A stretch of DNA of 64,000 bases. It comes from Pelagibacteraceae bacterium AG-422-N09 (GTDB lineage Bacteria; Pseudomonadota; Alphaproteobacteria; Pelagibacterales; AG-422-B15). This document shows, one piece after another, positions 47,032 through 57,625 of the stretch. Location of the stretch: NCBI GenBank assembly GCA_003213515.1, contig QCMV01000003.1, forward strand, positions 1 through 64,000, written 5' to 3'. Position numbers and translations under genes: made by a program. The notes beneath the pieces are model-generated. The model had not been told where the DNA came from. It searched no databases and worked only from the letters and a program-made list of their open reading frames with translations. Each line of letters starts with the position of its first letter. The first letter of the stretch is position 1.

Positions 47032-47834
47032 GAGCTTAGCTTTTGTTTTAAATCAGTTACCATATTACCTACATTTGTGGCAGGATTAAGTTCCTCATCA
47101 ATTGACCTAGTTATTTCTCTGCACAAAGCCGATCCTACAACACATGCATCAGTATCCTTAAAATCATTTATTGTATCTGCTGTAATTCCAAAGCCAATTA
47201 TACACTTTTTATCAGGTGATATCTTTTTAATTAAATTAAATCTTTTCTTAATTTCATCTGAACTTACTTTCAATTTTTGACCTGTAGTTGAAAGCATTGA
47301 AATATAGTAAACAACCTCATGAGCATCATTTAATATACTTTTTAGTCGGCCTTCATTTGTAGTAGGGCAAAGCAGTTGTATAAATACAATATTATTTTCT
47401 TTGCATTTTTTTGCAAAATCAAGATTAAGTGGCCATGGCCAATCAACACATATTATGCCTGAAACTTTACTACTGATGCATTTCTTTAGGAAATCTTCCT
47501 CCCCGTAAGCCATAATTTTATTCTGGTATGTCATTATGATTACATCTGTCGCATAATCTTTTTTGAAATCTACAATAATTTCAAAAATATCATCTGTTTT
47601 AATCCCACCAGATAGTGCTCTGTAAGTACTGTCTTGAATTGCTCCGCCATCACCAATATTTGCTCCGTGTCCCAGTCCACATTCAATGATATCAGCACCT
47701 GACTCTGCAATTGATTTAAATATATTCAGTGAAGTTTTTTTATCTGGGTCTCCTCCAACTGTATAAGTTAATAGCGCAGCTCTATTATCTTCTTTTGCTC
47801 GTTCAAAAGATTTAATTAAAGTAGACGATGTCAT
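47028..47834 (-). CDS. trpA: Tryptophan synthase alpha chain
   Basis: AALLTYTVGGDPD, ADIIECGLGHGANIGDGGAIQ, VGFGITA-like IIGFGITAD. Confidence 0.92.
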   Translation of the reverse strand: MTSSTLIKSFERAKEDNRAALLTYTVGGDPDKKTSLNIFKSIAESGADIIECGLGHGANIGDGGAIQDSTYRALSGGIKTDDIFEIIVDFKKDYATDVIIMTYQNKIMAYGEEDFLKKCISSKVSGIICVDWPWPLNLDFAKKCKENNIVFIQLLCPTTNEGRLKSILNDAHEVVYYISMLSTTGQKLKVSSDEIKKRFNLIKKISPDKKCIIGFGITADTINDFKDTDACVVGSALCREITRSIDEELNPATNVGNMVTDLKQKLSS

Positions 47835-49060
47835 ATTTTGTAACCAAGTCTCTCAGCAATAATTTTTGAGTCTTTTGCAGAGTCTCCGCAAGAATCTACA
47901 ACAATAATTGTATCTTTACTTAATTTAGGTGCAATTTTGATTGCTTCTGCGAATGCATGTGAAGGTTCAAGTGAAGGACTCACAAAACCTTCATTTTTAC
48001 TGACTAATTGAAAAGCTTCTATGGCCTCCTCGTCACTTGCAGAAGTATATCTTGCTCTTCCAGTTTCTTTTAGAAAACAATGGAGCGGACTTACACCTGG
48101 GTAATCAAGTCCAGCACTTATTGAATCTGTCTCTTCAATTTCTCCCTGATCGTCTTGAATAACGTATTGAGTTGCTCCATGAAGAACACCGATGGGTGAG
48201 TCATTTGTCAAAGGTGCTGCATGTTTTGAGGACCCCTCTGGTCCACCAGCTTCTACCCCTATGAGTTCAATATTATCATAATCAATCCATTCGTTCCAAA
48301 AACCTGCAGCTGACGATCCTCCACCAACGCAATTAATTAATTTCATATCTTTTGGAACTTCACCAAATTCATCCATTACTTGTTTTTTCATTTCTCTTGA
48401 TATTTGAGCGGTAGACCAAGCACATATTTTGACAAAAATTGTAGGGCCAACAGTACTTCCAACACACATATGTGCTTCTTCATTCTCACTTGTCCACCAT
48501 CTCATGCACTCTGACACAGCATCCACTAAAGTTTGTGAGCCAGAGTTTACAGGAACGACTTCAGCACCGTAACTTCGCATAGAAAATACATTTATAGACT
48601 GTCTTTCTACATCCTTCGCACCCATAAATATTTTACATTTTAAATTAAATTTTGCCGCAGCCATACTGAGCATCTTTCCCGCATATCCGGCGCCAGTGTC
48701 ACCCCCTATATAAGTTTTGCCTAATCGCTTACATATTAAGCTGTGAACGACTGCATTATAAGCTTTGTGCGCTCCACCTGTTGCTTTAGAGACTAGTTTA
48801 CAATAAATTTGAGCTCCACCAAGATGCTTCGTAAGGTTATCTAATTTTATAAATGGCGTTGGCGCTCCAACAAAATTTTTAAAATAATAATCTCTCTCAG
48901 CGATAAATGTCTCATCGTTTCTTAATTTTTGAAATTCACGAGTTAATTCTTCAATTGGATAATTGAGACTTTCAGCTATTTGGTTTCCACCAAATTTACC
49001 ACCCCAATATCCATTTTCGTCATGTTGGTCAATGAGAGGGATTCCTTTTTCTAGTTTCAT
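47831..49060 (-). CDS. trpB: Tryptophan synthase beta chain
   Basis: KATGGAHKAYNAV, CVGGGSSAAGFWNEW, SAGLDYPGVSPLH. Confidence 0.95.
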   Translation of the reverse strand: MKLEKGIPLIDQHDENGYWGGKFGGNQIAESLNYPIEELTREFQKLRNDETFIAERDYYFKNFVGAPTPFIKLDNLTKHLGGAQIYCKLVSKATGGAHKAYNAVVHSLICKRLGKTYIGGDTGAGYAGKMLSMAAAKFNLKCKIFMGAKDVERQSINVFSMRSYGAEVVPVNSGSQTLVDAVSECMRWWTSENEEAHMCVGSTVGPTIFVKICAWSTAQISREMKKQVMDEFGEVPKDMKLINCVGGGSSAAGFWNEWIDYDNIELIGVEAGGPEGSSKHAAPLTNDSPIGVLHGATQYVIQDDQGEIEETDSISAGLDYPGVSPLHCFLKETGRARYTSASDEEAIEAFQLVSKNEGFVSPSLEPSHAFAEAIKIAPKLSKDTIIVVDSCGDSAKDSKIIAERLGYKI

Positions 49061-49698
49061 TTTACAGCTTTGTTTGCCTTTGATATGAATTCAGATATTA
49101 ATTTTTCATCTTTTATACCCTCTGAATTCTCAACGCCAGAGCTAACATCAAAATATTCAGTTTTTTTTAAATTTAATGCTTCTGATATATTGTCAGTGTT
49201 GAGGCCCCCTGATAGAAAAAACGACTTATTTGGGGAAAAATTTTTGATAATCTTCCAATCAAATGTCTGGCCAGTCCCTCCAGGCATATCTTTCTTTTTT
49301 TTTGAGTCTAATAGAATATGGTCTATGAAAGGACAATATTCTTTTATTTTATCTAAATCGGACTCTGTCGATATGCTAAATGATTTTATTATTTTAAGAC
49401 TATAAGCTTCATTGATTTTTCTTACTTCATTTAAACTTTCATTTCCGTGCAATTGAACATGCGTAAACTTCATTTTTGAGTAAGTCCTTAAATCACTAGG
49501 AGTTGGGTTTACAGTTACTGCAACAGTGTTCACTTTGCCATTTATTTCATCTAAAATGTCTGCACATTTACTGATTGATATGTTTCTGCTTGAATTTTCA
49601 AAAAAAACAAAGCCCAAAAAAGATGCACCACAACTGATTGCATGTTTAGCAATTTTAATATCTTTTACTCCACAAATTTTAATGTACGCTTTAGTCAC
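49057..49698 (-). CDS. trpF: Phosphoribosylanthranilate isomerase
   Basis: KICGVKDIKIAKHAISCGASFLGFVF; VQLHGNES; FDVSSGVENSEGIKD. Confidence 0.93.
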   Translation of the reverse strand: MTKAYIKICGVKDIKIAKHAISCGASFLGFVFFENSSRNISISKCADILDEINGKVNTVAVTVNPTPSDLRTYSKMKFTHVQLHGNESLNEVRKINEAYSLKIIKSFSISTESDLDKIKEYCPFIDHILLDSKKKKDMPGGTGQTFDWKIIKNFSPNKSFFLSGGLNTDNISEALNLKKTEYFDVSSGVENSEGIKDEKLISEFISKANKAVK

Positions 49699-50387
49699 TT
49701 TATGCTTTGATGAAAAATTTCAGCAGCTTTTCCAGGTGAGTCAGCAGAAGTTATTGGTCTTCCCACGACAATTACATCCGCACCAAACTCAATTGCTTTT
49801 TTAGCTGAAAGAGTTCTCTTTTGATCATTATTATTGTCTGTCTGATTTCTTATTCCAGGCACAATAACTTTTAATTTAGATCCGAATGTTTCTTTAACTT
49901 TTCTTATCTCCATCGGGCTGCAAACAATACCATCCATTCCACAATCAAATGCCAGCGCAGATAGATTATCTACATTCTTATTAACTGTACTGCTCATACC
50001 AATTTCATTGATTGAGTTATCATCAAAACTTGTTAGCATTGTGACGCCAATTAAATTTGTATTACTATTTAATTCTTTTTTTAGATCGACACATTCTTTT
50101 AACATACGGGAACCTCCCAAAACGTGAAGTGTTGTATATGTAGGATTGAAAGAGAGAATATTTTGAAGTGATTTTTTTACTGTATTTGGTATGTCGTATA
50201 GTTTGAAATCTAAAAATAATGGAAGCTCATATTTTGAAATTTTTTCAATACCCTCGACCCCACATGATGTAAAGAATTCGAGACCTAATTTGATTCCGCC
50301 AATATAAGGTGAAATTTCATTAATAATTCTATCTGCATCATCAATACAACTCGTATCAATAGCGCAGTAAATTGGGTTTTTAGTCAA
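49695..50387 (-). CDS. pyrF: Orotidine 5'-phosphate decarboxylase
   Basis: FLDFKLYDIPNTVKK; VPGIRNQ; ADVIVVGRPITSADSPGKAAE. Confidence 0.93.
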   Translation of the reverse strand: MTKNPIYCAIDTSCIDDADRIINEISPYIGGIKLGLEFFTSCGVEGIEKISKYELPLFLDFKLYDIPNTVKKSLQNILSFNPTYTTLHVLGGSRMLKECVDLKKELNSNTNLIGVTMLTSFDDNSINEIGMSSTVNKNVDNLSALAFDCGMDGIVCSPMEIRKVKETFGSKLKVIVPGIRNQTDNNNDQKRTLSAKKAIEFGADVIVVGRPITSADSPGKAAEIFHQSIK

Positions 50388-50410
50388 AATTTTTGTTTTA
50401 TAAAATCTTT

Positions 50411-50719
50411 CTAACTCTCGTTAGAAGAGTTTTCTTGTTTATTTAGTTTTAATCTAAGTTCTTTTCCAGTCTTAAAGCGAGGTATATATTTTTCCTCAAC
50501 ATTAACTGCTTCACCAGTTCTTGGGTTTCTACCAGTACGTTGTTTTCTGTGTTGAACTGAAAATGCTCCAAAGCCTCTTAATTCAACTCTTTTACCGTCA
50601 GCTAAAGATTGAGTTATTTCATTGAAAATTGTATTAACAATTCTCTCAACATCTCTCACAAAAAGATGAGGGTTCGCTTCAGTGATATTTTGAATAAGTT
50701 TTGATTTTATTAAACTCAT
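50411..50719 (-). CDS. ihfB: Integration host factor beta subunit
   Basis: [59 protein letters not shown]. Confidence 0.94.
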   Translation of the reverse strand: MSLIKSKLIQNITEANPHLFVRDVERIVNTIFNEITQSLADGKRVELRGFGAFSVQHRKQRTGRNPRTGEAVNVEEKYIPRFKTGKELRLKLNKQENSSNES

Positions 50720-50774
50720 ATAAATAATTATATGACATTAAATTTTATTGTAAATGATTGATTGTAAAGAATAT

Positions 50775-52472
50775 TTAATCTTCTTTTTTGTCTCTGCCGA
50801 GAGCTTTTCCTAGAATAGCACCTAAGGAAGCACCAGAATCTTTAGACCCATATTTTTCCATAGCTTCTTTTTCAATTTGCTCTTCCATGACTCGTATGGA
50901 CAAATTTATTTTATAATTAGCTATATCAATATTAGTAATTGATGCATCTAACTTATCGTTTTTAGCCCAACGATCTGGTCTTGCGTCAGATTTTCTAAGC
51001 GCAAGGTCAGACTTTTTTATAATTGTTGATGGTCCTTTATCTCCTATTTTAACCTTCACTCCAAAATCTCCAGTTTCAATAACGCTACATGTTACTATAT
51101 CGCCTTTTGCTTTTTCCCTAATTTCATCAAATGGATTTCCATCAACCTCTCTTACAGAAAGGGCTACCTTTTCATTATCATTAGAAACTATTTTTACTTT
51201 AATTTGATCACCAACTTTATATTTTTTCATTTCTTCTTTTGGGTCTGCCTCCCATGAAAGATCTTTACTAAAAACAGCACCATCTATTTCACCATCAAGA
51301 TTACAAAATAATATATTATCTTTAATGCTTGTGATTGATGTATCTAATATCTTTCCGATGGGATTCTTATCATTAAATTTTTGCCATGGATTAGGCATTA
51401 ATTGTTTAATACCTAGACTTAATCTTCTTTTCTCATGATCTATTTCAAGTATCTGACAATCAACTGATTGAGACCTTGCATATAAATTGCCAGGTTTTGA
51501 ATTTTGTTTTGCACTCCAAGTTAGCATATCTTTATGACATAACCCTTCAACACCATTTTCGATTTCAATAAATATTCCATAATCAGCAACATTTGTTACA
51601 ACGCCTGTTACTTTATCATTTACGTTAAATTTATCTTTAACTTTGTTCCATGGATCTTCTTCAAGTTGCTTCATTCCAACTGAAACTCTATTTTTTTCAG
51701 GATCGACCTTAATAATTTTTACCTTTACTTGCTGATCAATTTTTAGGACTTCTGAGGGATGTCCAATTCTTTTATAAGTAATATCACTACTATGAAGTAA
51801 AGAGTCGTAGCCTCCTAAATCCACAAAGCAACCGTAGTCTGTAATAGCCTTAATCTTTCCTTCAACTACATCTCCTAGCTTTAACTGCAAGAACCTTTCT
51901 TCCCTTACTTCTTTGTTCATTTCTTCAAGAACAGCTCGTCTACTGACAACAATATTATTTCTTTTTAAATCCATTTTAAGGATTTTAAATTTCTGCGGTA
52001 CGTCTATAAGGTGACTTACGTCTCTAACGGGCCTAGTATCAATTTGACTTCCAGGTAAAAAAGCAGTCACTCCAATTTCGCAGGATAAACCTCCTTTGAC
52101 CTTTCCAGTGATTACACCTTCAACAAGCTCTCCTGATTCAAAAGATTTCTCAATTTCACCCCAAATCTCTTTTGATTTAGCTTTTGATCTTGAAAGAATA
52201 CAATCCCCATTATGATTCTCTATTTTATCAAGGTACACATCGATAGTATCGCCTATCGATAATTCTTTTTGATCTTTTTGAAATGCAAATTCTCTTTTAG
52301 ATATTCTTCCTTCTACTTTGGCACCAATATCAACTATAATTGAGTCGTCTTCAATTTCAGCGATTGTACCTTTGATAATGGTTCCTTCTTTAAGTTTATT
52401 GTTGTTTATAGATTCAGCTAATAATGAGTCAAACTCAGTTGAGTTGTTTTCATTTAGGGGCACTTGCTTCAT
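50775..52472 (-). CDS. rpsA: 30S ribosomal protein S1
   Basis: Multiple S1 domains (GTIAEIEDDSIIVDIGAKVEGRI, ITDYGCFVDLGGYDSLLHSSDI). ATG 52472 gives MKQVPLNEN; the track start is 52484. Confidence 0.95.
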   Translation of the reverse strand: MKQVPLNENNSTEFDSLLAESINNNKLKEGTIIKGTIAEIEDDSIIVDIGAKVEGRISKREFAFQKDQKELSIGDTIDVYLDKIENHNGDCILSRSKAKSKEIWGEIEKSFESGELVEGVITGKVKGGLSCEIGVTAFLPGSQIDTRPVRDVSHLIDVPQKFKILKMDLKRNNIVVSRRAVLEEMNKEVREERFLQLKLGDVVEGKIKAITDYGCFVDLGGYDSLLHSSDITYKRIGHPSEVLKIDQQVKVKIIKVDPEKNRVSVGMKQLEEDPWNKVKDKFNVNDKVTGVVTNVADYGIFIEIENGVEGLCHKDMLTWSAKQNSKPGNLYARSQSVDCQILEIDHEKRRLSLGIKQLMPNPWQKFNDKNPIGKILDTSITSIKDNILFCNLDGEIDGAVFSKDLSWEADPKEEMKKYKVGDQIKVKIVSNDNEKVALSVREVDGNPFDEIREKAKGDIVTCSVIETGDFGVKVKIGDKGPSTIIKKSDLALRKSDARPDRWAKNDKLDASITNIDIANYKINLSIRVMEEQIEKEAMEKYGSKDSGASLGAILGKALGRDKKED

Positions 52473-52480
52473 ATAATTAA

Positions 52481-53110
52481 TCAACTAAATATTCTTTTAA
52501 CTGCATTAAAAGCCTGTTCTATATCAAGATAACTTGTATCTAGCAATACCGAATTTACAGCAGGTTTTAGTGGTGCTATTTTTCTGTTTAAATCATTCAT
52601 ATCACGAGCAACTATTTCGTCATAAATGCGTTTTAAGCTTGTTTTTTGGCCTTTTTTTTTAATTTGAAGGTATCTTCTTTCAGCACGAATTTTTGCATCT
52701 GCCCACATAAAAATTTTAATTTTTGCTTGTGGAAATATTTCAGTTCCAATATCTCTTCCTTCAATAACAGCAAATTTCTTGCCTTTAGCATATTTTCTTG
52801 GAAATTCTCTCTGGTAGGCCATTAATTGCTTTCTTAGATATTTTTTTGACGAAATTTCAGAAGCGATTTTATCTATTTTGCTAGAAAATAAACTCTCTGA
52901 TTTTATGTTTTCATCTGTCAAAGAATTAGCGCACTGAAGTATCTTATATTTATTATTGATATTAATTTTTTTATTAATTATTTTTAATGCTACTGCACGA
53001 TAAAGTCTTCCACTATTTAACAACGGTACTTCATAATAATTTGATATTTTTTTTGCAAGAGTTGATTTTCCAACTGAAGCAGGACCGTCAATTGCTATTA
53101 TTTCGGCCAT
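52481..53110 (-). CDS. cmk: Cytidylate kinase
   Basis: IAIDGPASVGKSTLAKKIS; VIEGRDIGTEIFPQAKIKIF; DMNDLNRKIAPLKPA. Confidence 0.95.
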   Translation of the reverse strand: MAEIIAIDGPASVGKSTLAKKISNYYEVPLLNSGRLYRAVALKIINKKININNKYKILQCANSLTDENIKSESLFSSKIDKIASEISSKKYLRKQLMAYQREFPRKYAKGKKFAVIEGRDIGTEIFPQAKIKIFMWADAKIRAERRYLQIKKKGQKTSLKRIYDEIVARDMNDLNRKIAPLKPAVNSVLLDTSYLDIEQAFNAVKRIFS

Positions 53111-53118
53111 AATTAATT

Positions 53119-54399
53119 TTATAAAAGATAATTAAGGTGTTTTGTGAAATCAGGATAACTTATATTTATGCATTTCTTATTATCGATTTTAAGTTTATTT
53201 TCGTAAAGTATATTAAGAACAGAAAATGACATAGCTATTCTGTGGTCCCCGAAAGATTTAATTTTTGCATTTTTATTAAGTTTTATTTTTTTACCAAAAA
53301 TATGTAAATTGCTATTTTCTTCGTATGCCTCAATACCAACTTTTTTTAAATTAAAAAGAATACTTTGTATTCTATCGCTTTCTTTATGTCTCAATTCATC
53401 TAAGCCTTTCATTATTGTCTCACCTTTTGCTTGAGAAGCAGCTATCGATAGAATCGGATATTCATCAATTAAATATGCCGACTGATCAGCTGGAATATTA
53501 ATTCCTTTTAATTTACTATATTCAGCTGTTATATTACCAATATCCTCACCACAAATTTGTTTTGTTTTTTTTAGTTTAATTTTTCCTCCCATACTTTTTA
53601 GTACCTTGATAAAAGCAGTTCTTGATGGATTAAGCATAACATCTTTAAGTGTAATCTTTGAGTTAGGCAAAATTAATGCTCCTACAATAAAAAAAGATGC
53701 ACTTGATGGATCTCCTGCAACATCAATATTTTTTGCTTTGAATTCGTAAGGCCCATTTAATTCAATTTGTGAAGACTTTTTATTTACCCTTTTGATTTTA
53801 AATTTAACATTTAAAAATTTCAAAAGTCTTTCAGTGTGATCCCTGGTTGCAATATTTTCAACAATTTTTGTTTTTCCATGTATATTTAAAGCTGCAATAA
53901 TTAATGCTGATTTGATTTGGGCTGAAGCTTTAAGAATAATGTGCTTTATAGGTAATAATTTTTCGTTACCAGATATAATTAAGGGTAAATAGTCCTTTTT
54001 TGTAAGGTGAACAATCGCACCAATTTCTTCTAAATGCTTTGTTACCCTTGACATCGATCTTCTACTCAGTGAATTATCGCCAACAAAAGTGCAGTTGATT
54101 GGATTTGAAGATACTGCTCCTATCATTAATCGAGCGGTCGTTCCGCTGTTACCACAATCTAGAGGTTTTTTAGGTTCAATAAACCCCCCGGTGCCATTGC
54201 CGTAAACAATCCAGTTATTGCCATCTTTAATTATTTTAATCCCTAATTCTTTTAAAATATTCAATGTATTCATTACATCCTCTGACTCTAATAAATTTGT
54301 TATTCTAGCTTTGCCTGTGCTCATGGCTGATAATATCAGAGCCCTATGTGAAATAGATTTATCTCCTGAGATCTTTAATGAACCTTTGAATTTTAGCAC
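53119..54399 (-). CDS. aroA: 3-phosphoshikimate 1-carboxyvinyltransferase
   Basis: GDKSISHRALILSA, DCGNSGTTARLM, DEYPILSIAASQAKGET, LRHKESDRI, SFGDHRIAMSF. Confidence 0.95.
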   Translation of the reverse strand: MLKFKGSLKISGDKSISHRALILSAMSTGKARITNLLESEDVMNTLNILKELGIKIIKDGNNWIVYGNGTGGFIEPKKPLDCGNSGTTARLMIGAVSSNPINCTFVGDNSLSRRSMSRVTKHLEEIGAIVHLTKKDYLPLIISGNEKLLPIKHIILKASAQIKSALIIAALNIHGKTKIVENIATRDHTERLLKFLNVKFKIKRVNKKSSQIELNGPYEFKAKNIDVAGDPSSASFFIVGALILPNSKITLKDVMLNPSRTAFIKVLKSMGGKIKLKKTKQICGEDIGNITAEYSKLKGINIPADQSAYLIDEYPILSIAASQAKGETIMKGLDELRHKESDRIQSILFNLKKVGIEAYEENSNLHIFGKKIKLNKNAKIKSFGDHRIAMSFSVLNILYENKLKIDNKKCINISYPDFTKHLNYLL

Positions 54400-54496
54400 T
54401 TTTATATTGTCAATTTACCTTCTTAGTCTAAAGTTATATATTATTTATTTTTGAGTTGTATCAAAATTTTATACCATAAATATTCGAGGAATAATC

Positions 54497-54865
54497 ATGT
54501 CAAAAGTTGAGTGGGGGAAAAAAGTAGTTTGTTCTAATTGTGAAACTAAGTTTTACGATTTGAACAGAAAACCTGCTGTTTGTCCTAATTGTGGCACTGA
54601 ATATATCGAGCCCGCTTTAGACTCGACCCCAACAAATGCTAAGCAAGTTTTTACAGATGAAGTTGATACAGTTACTGATACTAATTTAGTAGGAAGTGAT
54701 GCATCAGAGTCTATCGCGGAGGTTGAAGATTTAGAGATAGAAGATGCTATTGATGAAGATACAATTAGCCTTGAAGACTCAGAGAGTGATGATCAAGTCA
54801 TATCAGATGAAGTTGATGACTTAGATATAAGTGACAGTGATCGCGAAAATATAGAAGAACAATAA
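54497..54865 (+). CDS. TIGR02300-type (FYDLN acid) protein, Zn-ribbon N-terminus and acidic tail
   Basis: EWGKKVVCSNCETKFYDLNRKPAVCPNCGTEY followed by an Asp/Glu-rich C-terminus. Confidence 0.9.
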   Translation: MSKVEWGKKVVCSNCETKFYDLNRKPAVCPNCGTEYIEPALDSTPTNAKQVFTDEVDTVTDTNLVGSDASESIAEVEDLEIEDAIDEDTISLEDSESDDQVISDEVDDLDISDSDRENIEEQ

Positions 54866-54867
54866 TT

Positions 54868-54943
54868 GGGGCTATAGCTCATCTGGGAGAGCGCGTCGCT
54901 GGCAGTGACGAGGTGGTCGGTTCAAGTCCGACTAGCTCCACCA
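54868..54943 (+). tRNA. tRNA-Ala (anticodon GGC)
   Basis: 76-nt cloverleaf: GGGGCTA/TAGCTCC acceptor, GCTC/GAGC D-stem, anticodon loop CTGGCAG, GTCGG-TTCAAGT-CCGAC T-arm, encoded CCA. Confidence 0.95.
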
Positions 54944-55696
54944 CTAATATTTAAATGAATCTCCTAAGTAAAATTTACGAGCTTCTTTATTGCCAAGTAT
55001 AATGTCACTTTCGCCCTCAGCAATTATTTCTCCTGAATGCATTACATAAGAATAGTCGCAAATATCTAAAACTTCCCTAACGTTGTGGTCGGTAATTAAA
55101 ACTCCAATATTTTTATTCATTAATTGTTTTATGAGAACTTTGATATCATCTATACCTATAGGATCGACACCAGCAGTAGGCTCATCCATAAGTATTATAC
55201 TTGGATTAGAACAAAGACATCTTGCAATTTCTGTTCTTCTTCTTTCTCCACCACTTAGCATGTGAGGCATTGCTCTTCTTAAATGTGTGAGAGAAAACTC
55301 AGTGAGTAATTCTTCAAGCATGTTTTGTTTTTGATCTTTTGGAAGATTCTGAGTTTCTAGTATCGATAGCAAGTTGTCTTCAACTGACATACCTCTGAAA
55401 ATTGAAGGTTGTTGTGGTAAAAACCCTATGCCTAATTTAGCCCTCTTATACATTGGAAGAGATGTAAGATGAATATCGTCTAGTAATATTTCACCTCCAT
55501 CACAATCTATTAAGCCCATGATCATATAGAATGTTGTCGTTTTTCCAGCACCGTTTGGGCCGAGTAATCCGATCGTCTTTCCTCGTTCAAGCTTTAGACT
55601 TACATCTCTCACTATTTGTTTTTGTGAGAGAGTTTTTCTAAGTTTATTAACTATAAGACCATTATTGGATGATACAAGTTTAGGTTTTATTGTCAT
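54944..55696 (-). CDS. lptB: LPS export ABC transporter ATPase
   Basis: GLLGPNGAGKTTTFYMIMGLI, LSGGERRRTEIARCL, ILMDEPTAGVDPIGIDDI. Confidence 0.95.
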   Translation of the reverse strand: MTIKPKLVSSNNGLIVNKLRKTLSQKQIVRDVSLKLERGKTIGLLGPNGAGKTTTFYMIMGLIDCDGGEILLDDIHLTSLPMYKRAKLGIGFLPQQPSIFRGMSVEDNLLSILETQNLPKDQKQNMLEELLTEFSLTHLRRAMPHMLSGGERRRTEIARCLCSNPSIILMDEPTAGVDPIGIDDIKVLIKQLMNKNIGVLITDHNVREVLDICDYSYVMHSGEIIAEGESDIILGNKEARKFYLGDSFKY

Positions 55697-55705
55697 TTTT
55701 AAATA

Positions 55706-56158
55706 TTAATTATTTGTTATGTATGCTTCAACTCTATTCGATGAATTACTTTTCATTATACTGGTAGAGTTTTTTATATCTAGATATAATTCGTCGCATT
55801 TAACATAATTATTGTTTTCATTAACTTCTACATTCCCCAATAAGTTAAGTATTTCTGATTTTGGATAATATAAGCCTATATCACCTGTTGCGGTAATTTC
55901 CTCTTTTATTATTTTAACAGAATTCTCAGCGTTCAATTGCTCTATCTCATTTTCTTTATTATCAAACTTAATAATTAGTTTCTCAGACCATATCTTTATT
56001 TCTTTGTTATATGCATACACATCACCTAAAAAAACTGTAATCTTATTCTCACGATCAACTTCAAGATTCTCCGAAGTAATTTTTAATTCATTTGAATAAC
56101 TATTTATTATTAGTAATAAAAATATAATAATAATATTAAAAGATTTTTTAAACATCAC
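55706..56158 (-). CDS. lptA: LptA-like (OstA family) LPS transport periplasmic protein
   Basis: Signal peptide; KITSENLEVDRENKITVFLGDVYAYNKEIKIWSEKLII; next to lptB. Confidence 0.8.
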   Translation of the reverse strand: MMFKKSFNIIIIFLLLIINSYSNELKITSENLEVDRENKITVFLGDVYAYNKEIKIWSEKLIIKFDNKENEIEQLNAENSVKIIKEEITATGDIGLYYPKSEILNLLGNVEVNENNNYVKCDELYLDIKNSTSIMKSNSSNRVEAYITNN

Positions 56159-56667
56159 TCTGAGGTGTTTATTAATGACTCAACATTTCCAAAATAAGTA
56201 ATTTTATTAAAGTTATTTGTAATAATAGAACTGTCAGACAAAATTAATCCCCTCATGCTCTCGTGACTAACATTTTCTGATAACTCAATAATATCATTTT
56301 GTATATCAAATGTTGCATAATTTGAACTAAGTTTTTCACCATCATCAGTATAAAAAATGATATTTTCTTGTAATTCTATAAAATTATTATCTTGAGAATA
56401 ATTTCCCTTGTCAGCCTCTAAGTAAATCCATTTGCCATCTTTTGCAGTTTTAAATTTACCCTCAATCGCAAATAGTTTTAGTTCGTTATCAGATTTTAGC
56501 CCCTTCTCCGCTTTTATCTCATAGGTTTTATCGCTTAAACCTTTTTCAGAAAATCTTGGGTTATCAATTTCGATAAACACTTCCTCACTATATGAAAGGG
56601 ACGTTGATATAAATAAAATAATAAGAGACAATAATAGATTATCTAGATTCAATAACTTAATTAACAT
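56155..56667 (-). CDS. lptC: LptC-like LPS export protein
   Basis: N-terminal TM; GNYSQDNNFIELQENIIFYTDDGEKLSSNYATFDIQNDIIELSENV; position in the lpt cluster. Confidence 0.72.
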   Translation of the reverse strand: MLIKLLNLDNLLLSLIILFISTSLSYSEEVFIEIDNPRFSEKGLSDKTYEIKAEKGLKSDNELKLFAIEGKFKTAKDGKWIYLEADKGNYSQDNNFIELQENIIFYTDDGEKLSSNYATFDIQNDIIELSENVSHESMRGLILSDSSIITNNFNKITYFGNVESLINTSE

Positions 56668-57622
56668 ATCTTATGCAATCGTGAATATGTACAATACCTA
56701 TAGGAGACTTATTTTTTTCTTTGTCTACTACAAACAAACAAGTAATTTTATTTTTATTCATTATATTCAACGCATCAATTACAAGTGTGTTTTGATTAAC
56801 TAATTTAGGTCTCTGCGTCATTATCATTTTGGCTTTACTTTCAATTAAATGATTATTTATATTTCTTCTCAAATCACCGTCGGTAATTACTCCAATTAAC
56901 TCACTTTTCTTATTTTTTACACCTACATGACCAAATGATTTTTTTGTCATTTCAATAATTACAGATTTTATATTTGCATTCTCTGTTACAATTGGCATTT
57001 TCTTTTTAGTATGCATGATGTCCTTAACTTGAAGCATCTGTATTCCCAACGATCCACCAGGATGTAACTTCTTATAGTCTGAAATTTTGAACTTTTTCAA
57101 TTTCATTAGAGAAACACATAAAGCATCTCCTACAATCAGTGCCATAGTTGTTGAGGTTGTTGGCGCCATTCCTATTGAACATGCCTCAGCTGCACTTGGT
57201 ATAATTAAACTAATATTTGAAGCTTTAATAAGCTCACTTTCAGAATTTGAGGAAATTCCTATAATTAAGATTGAGTATTTTTTGGCAAAATTTAAAAGAT
57301 TTACCAATTCATTACTGTTACCTGAATTAGAAATTATTATAAGTGCATCCTTTTTTGAAATAATGCCTAAGTCTCCGTGACTCATGTCGGTTGGAGAACA
57401 ATATTGCGATGGAGTTCCGGTTGAGCTCATTGTACTAGATATTTTGTTAGCAATATGACCAGATTTTCCGACTCCAGTGATAATAACTCTTCCTTTTACT
57501 TTTGCGAGGGCCCTAACAGCTTTGTCAAAATTCTTATCTATTATCTTATTAAGTTTTTTTATACCTTGTAACTCAGTATTAATAACTTCTTTACCGTCGT
57601 TGATTATTTTATTTTTTGTCAT
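56657..57622 (-). CDS. kdsD: Arabinose-5-phosphate isomerase (KpsF/GutQ family)
   Basis: SIS domain GVGKSGHIANKISSTMSSTGTPS; HGDLGII; two C-terminal CBS domains. Confidence 0.93.
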   Translation of the reverse strand: MTKNKIINDGKEVINTELQGIKKLNKIIDKNFDKAVRALAKVKGRVIITGVGKSGHIANKISSTMSSTGTPSQYCSPTDMSHGDLGIISKKDALIIISNSGNSNELVNLLNFAKKYSILIIGISSNSESELIKASNISLIIPSAAEACSIGMAPTTSTTMALIVGDALCVSLMKLKKFKISDYKKLHPGGSLGIQMLQVKDIMHTKKKMPIVTENANIKSVIIEMTKKSFGHVGVKNKKSELIGVITDGDLRRNINNHLIESKAKMIMTQRPKLVNQNTLVIDALNIMNKNKITCLFVVDKEKNKSPIGIVHIHDCIRYVN

Positions 57623-57625
57623 TTT

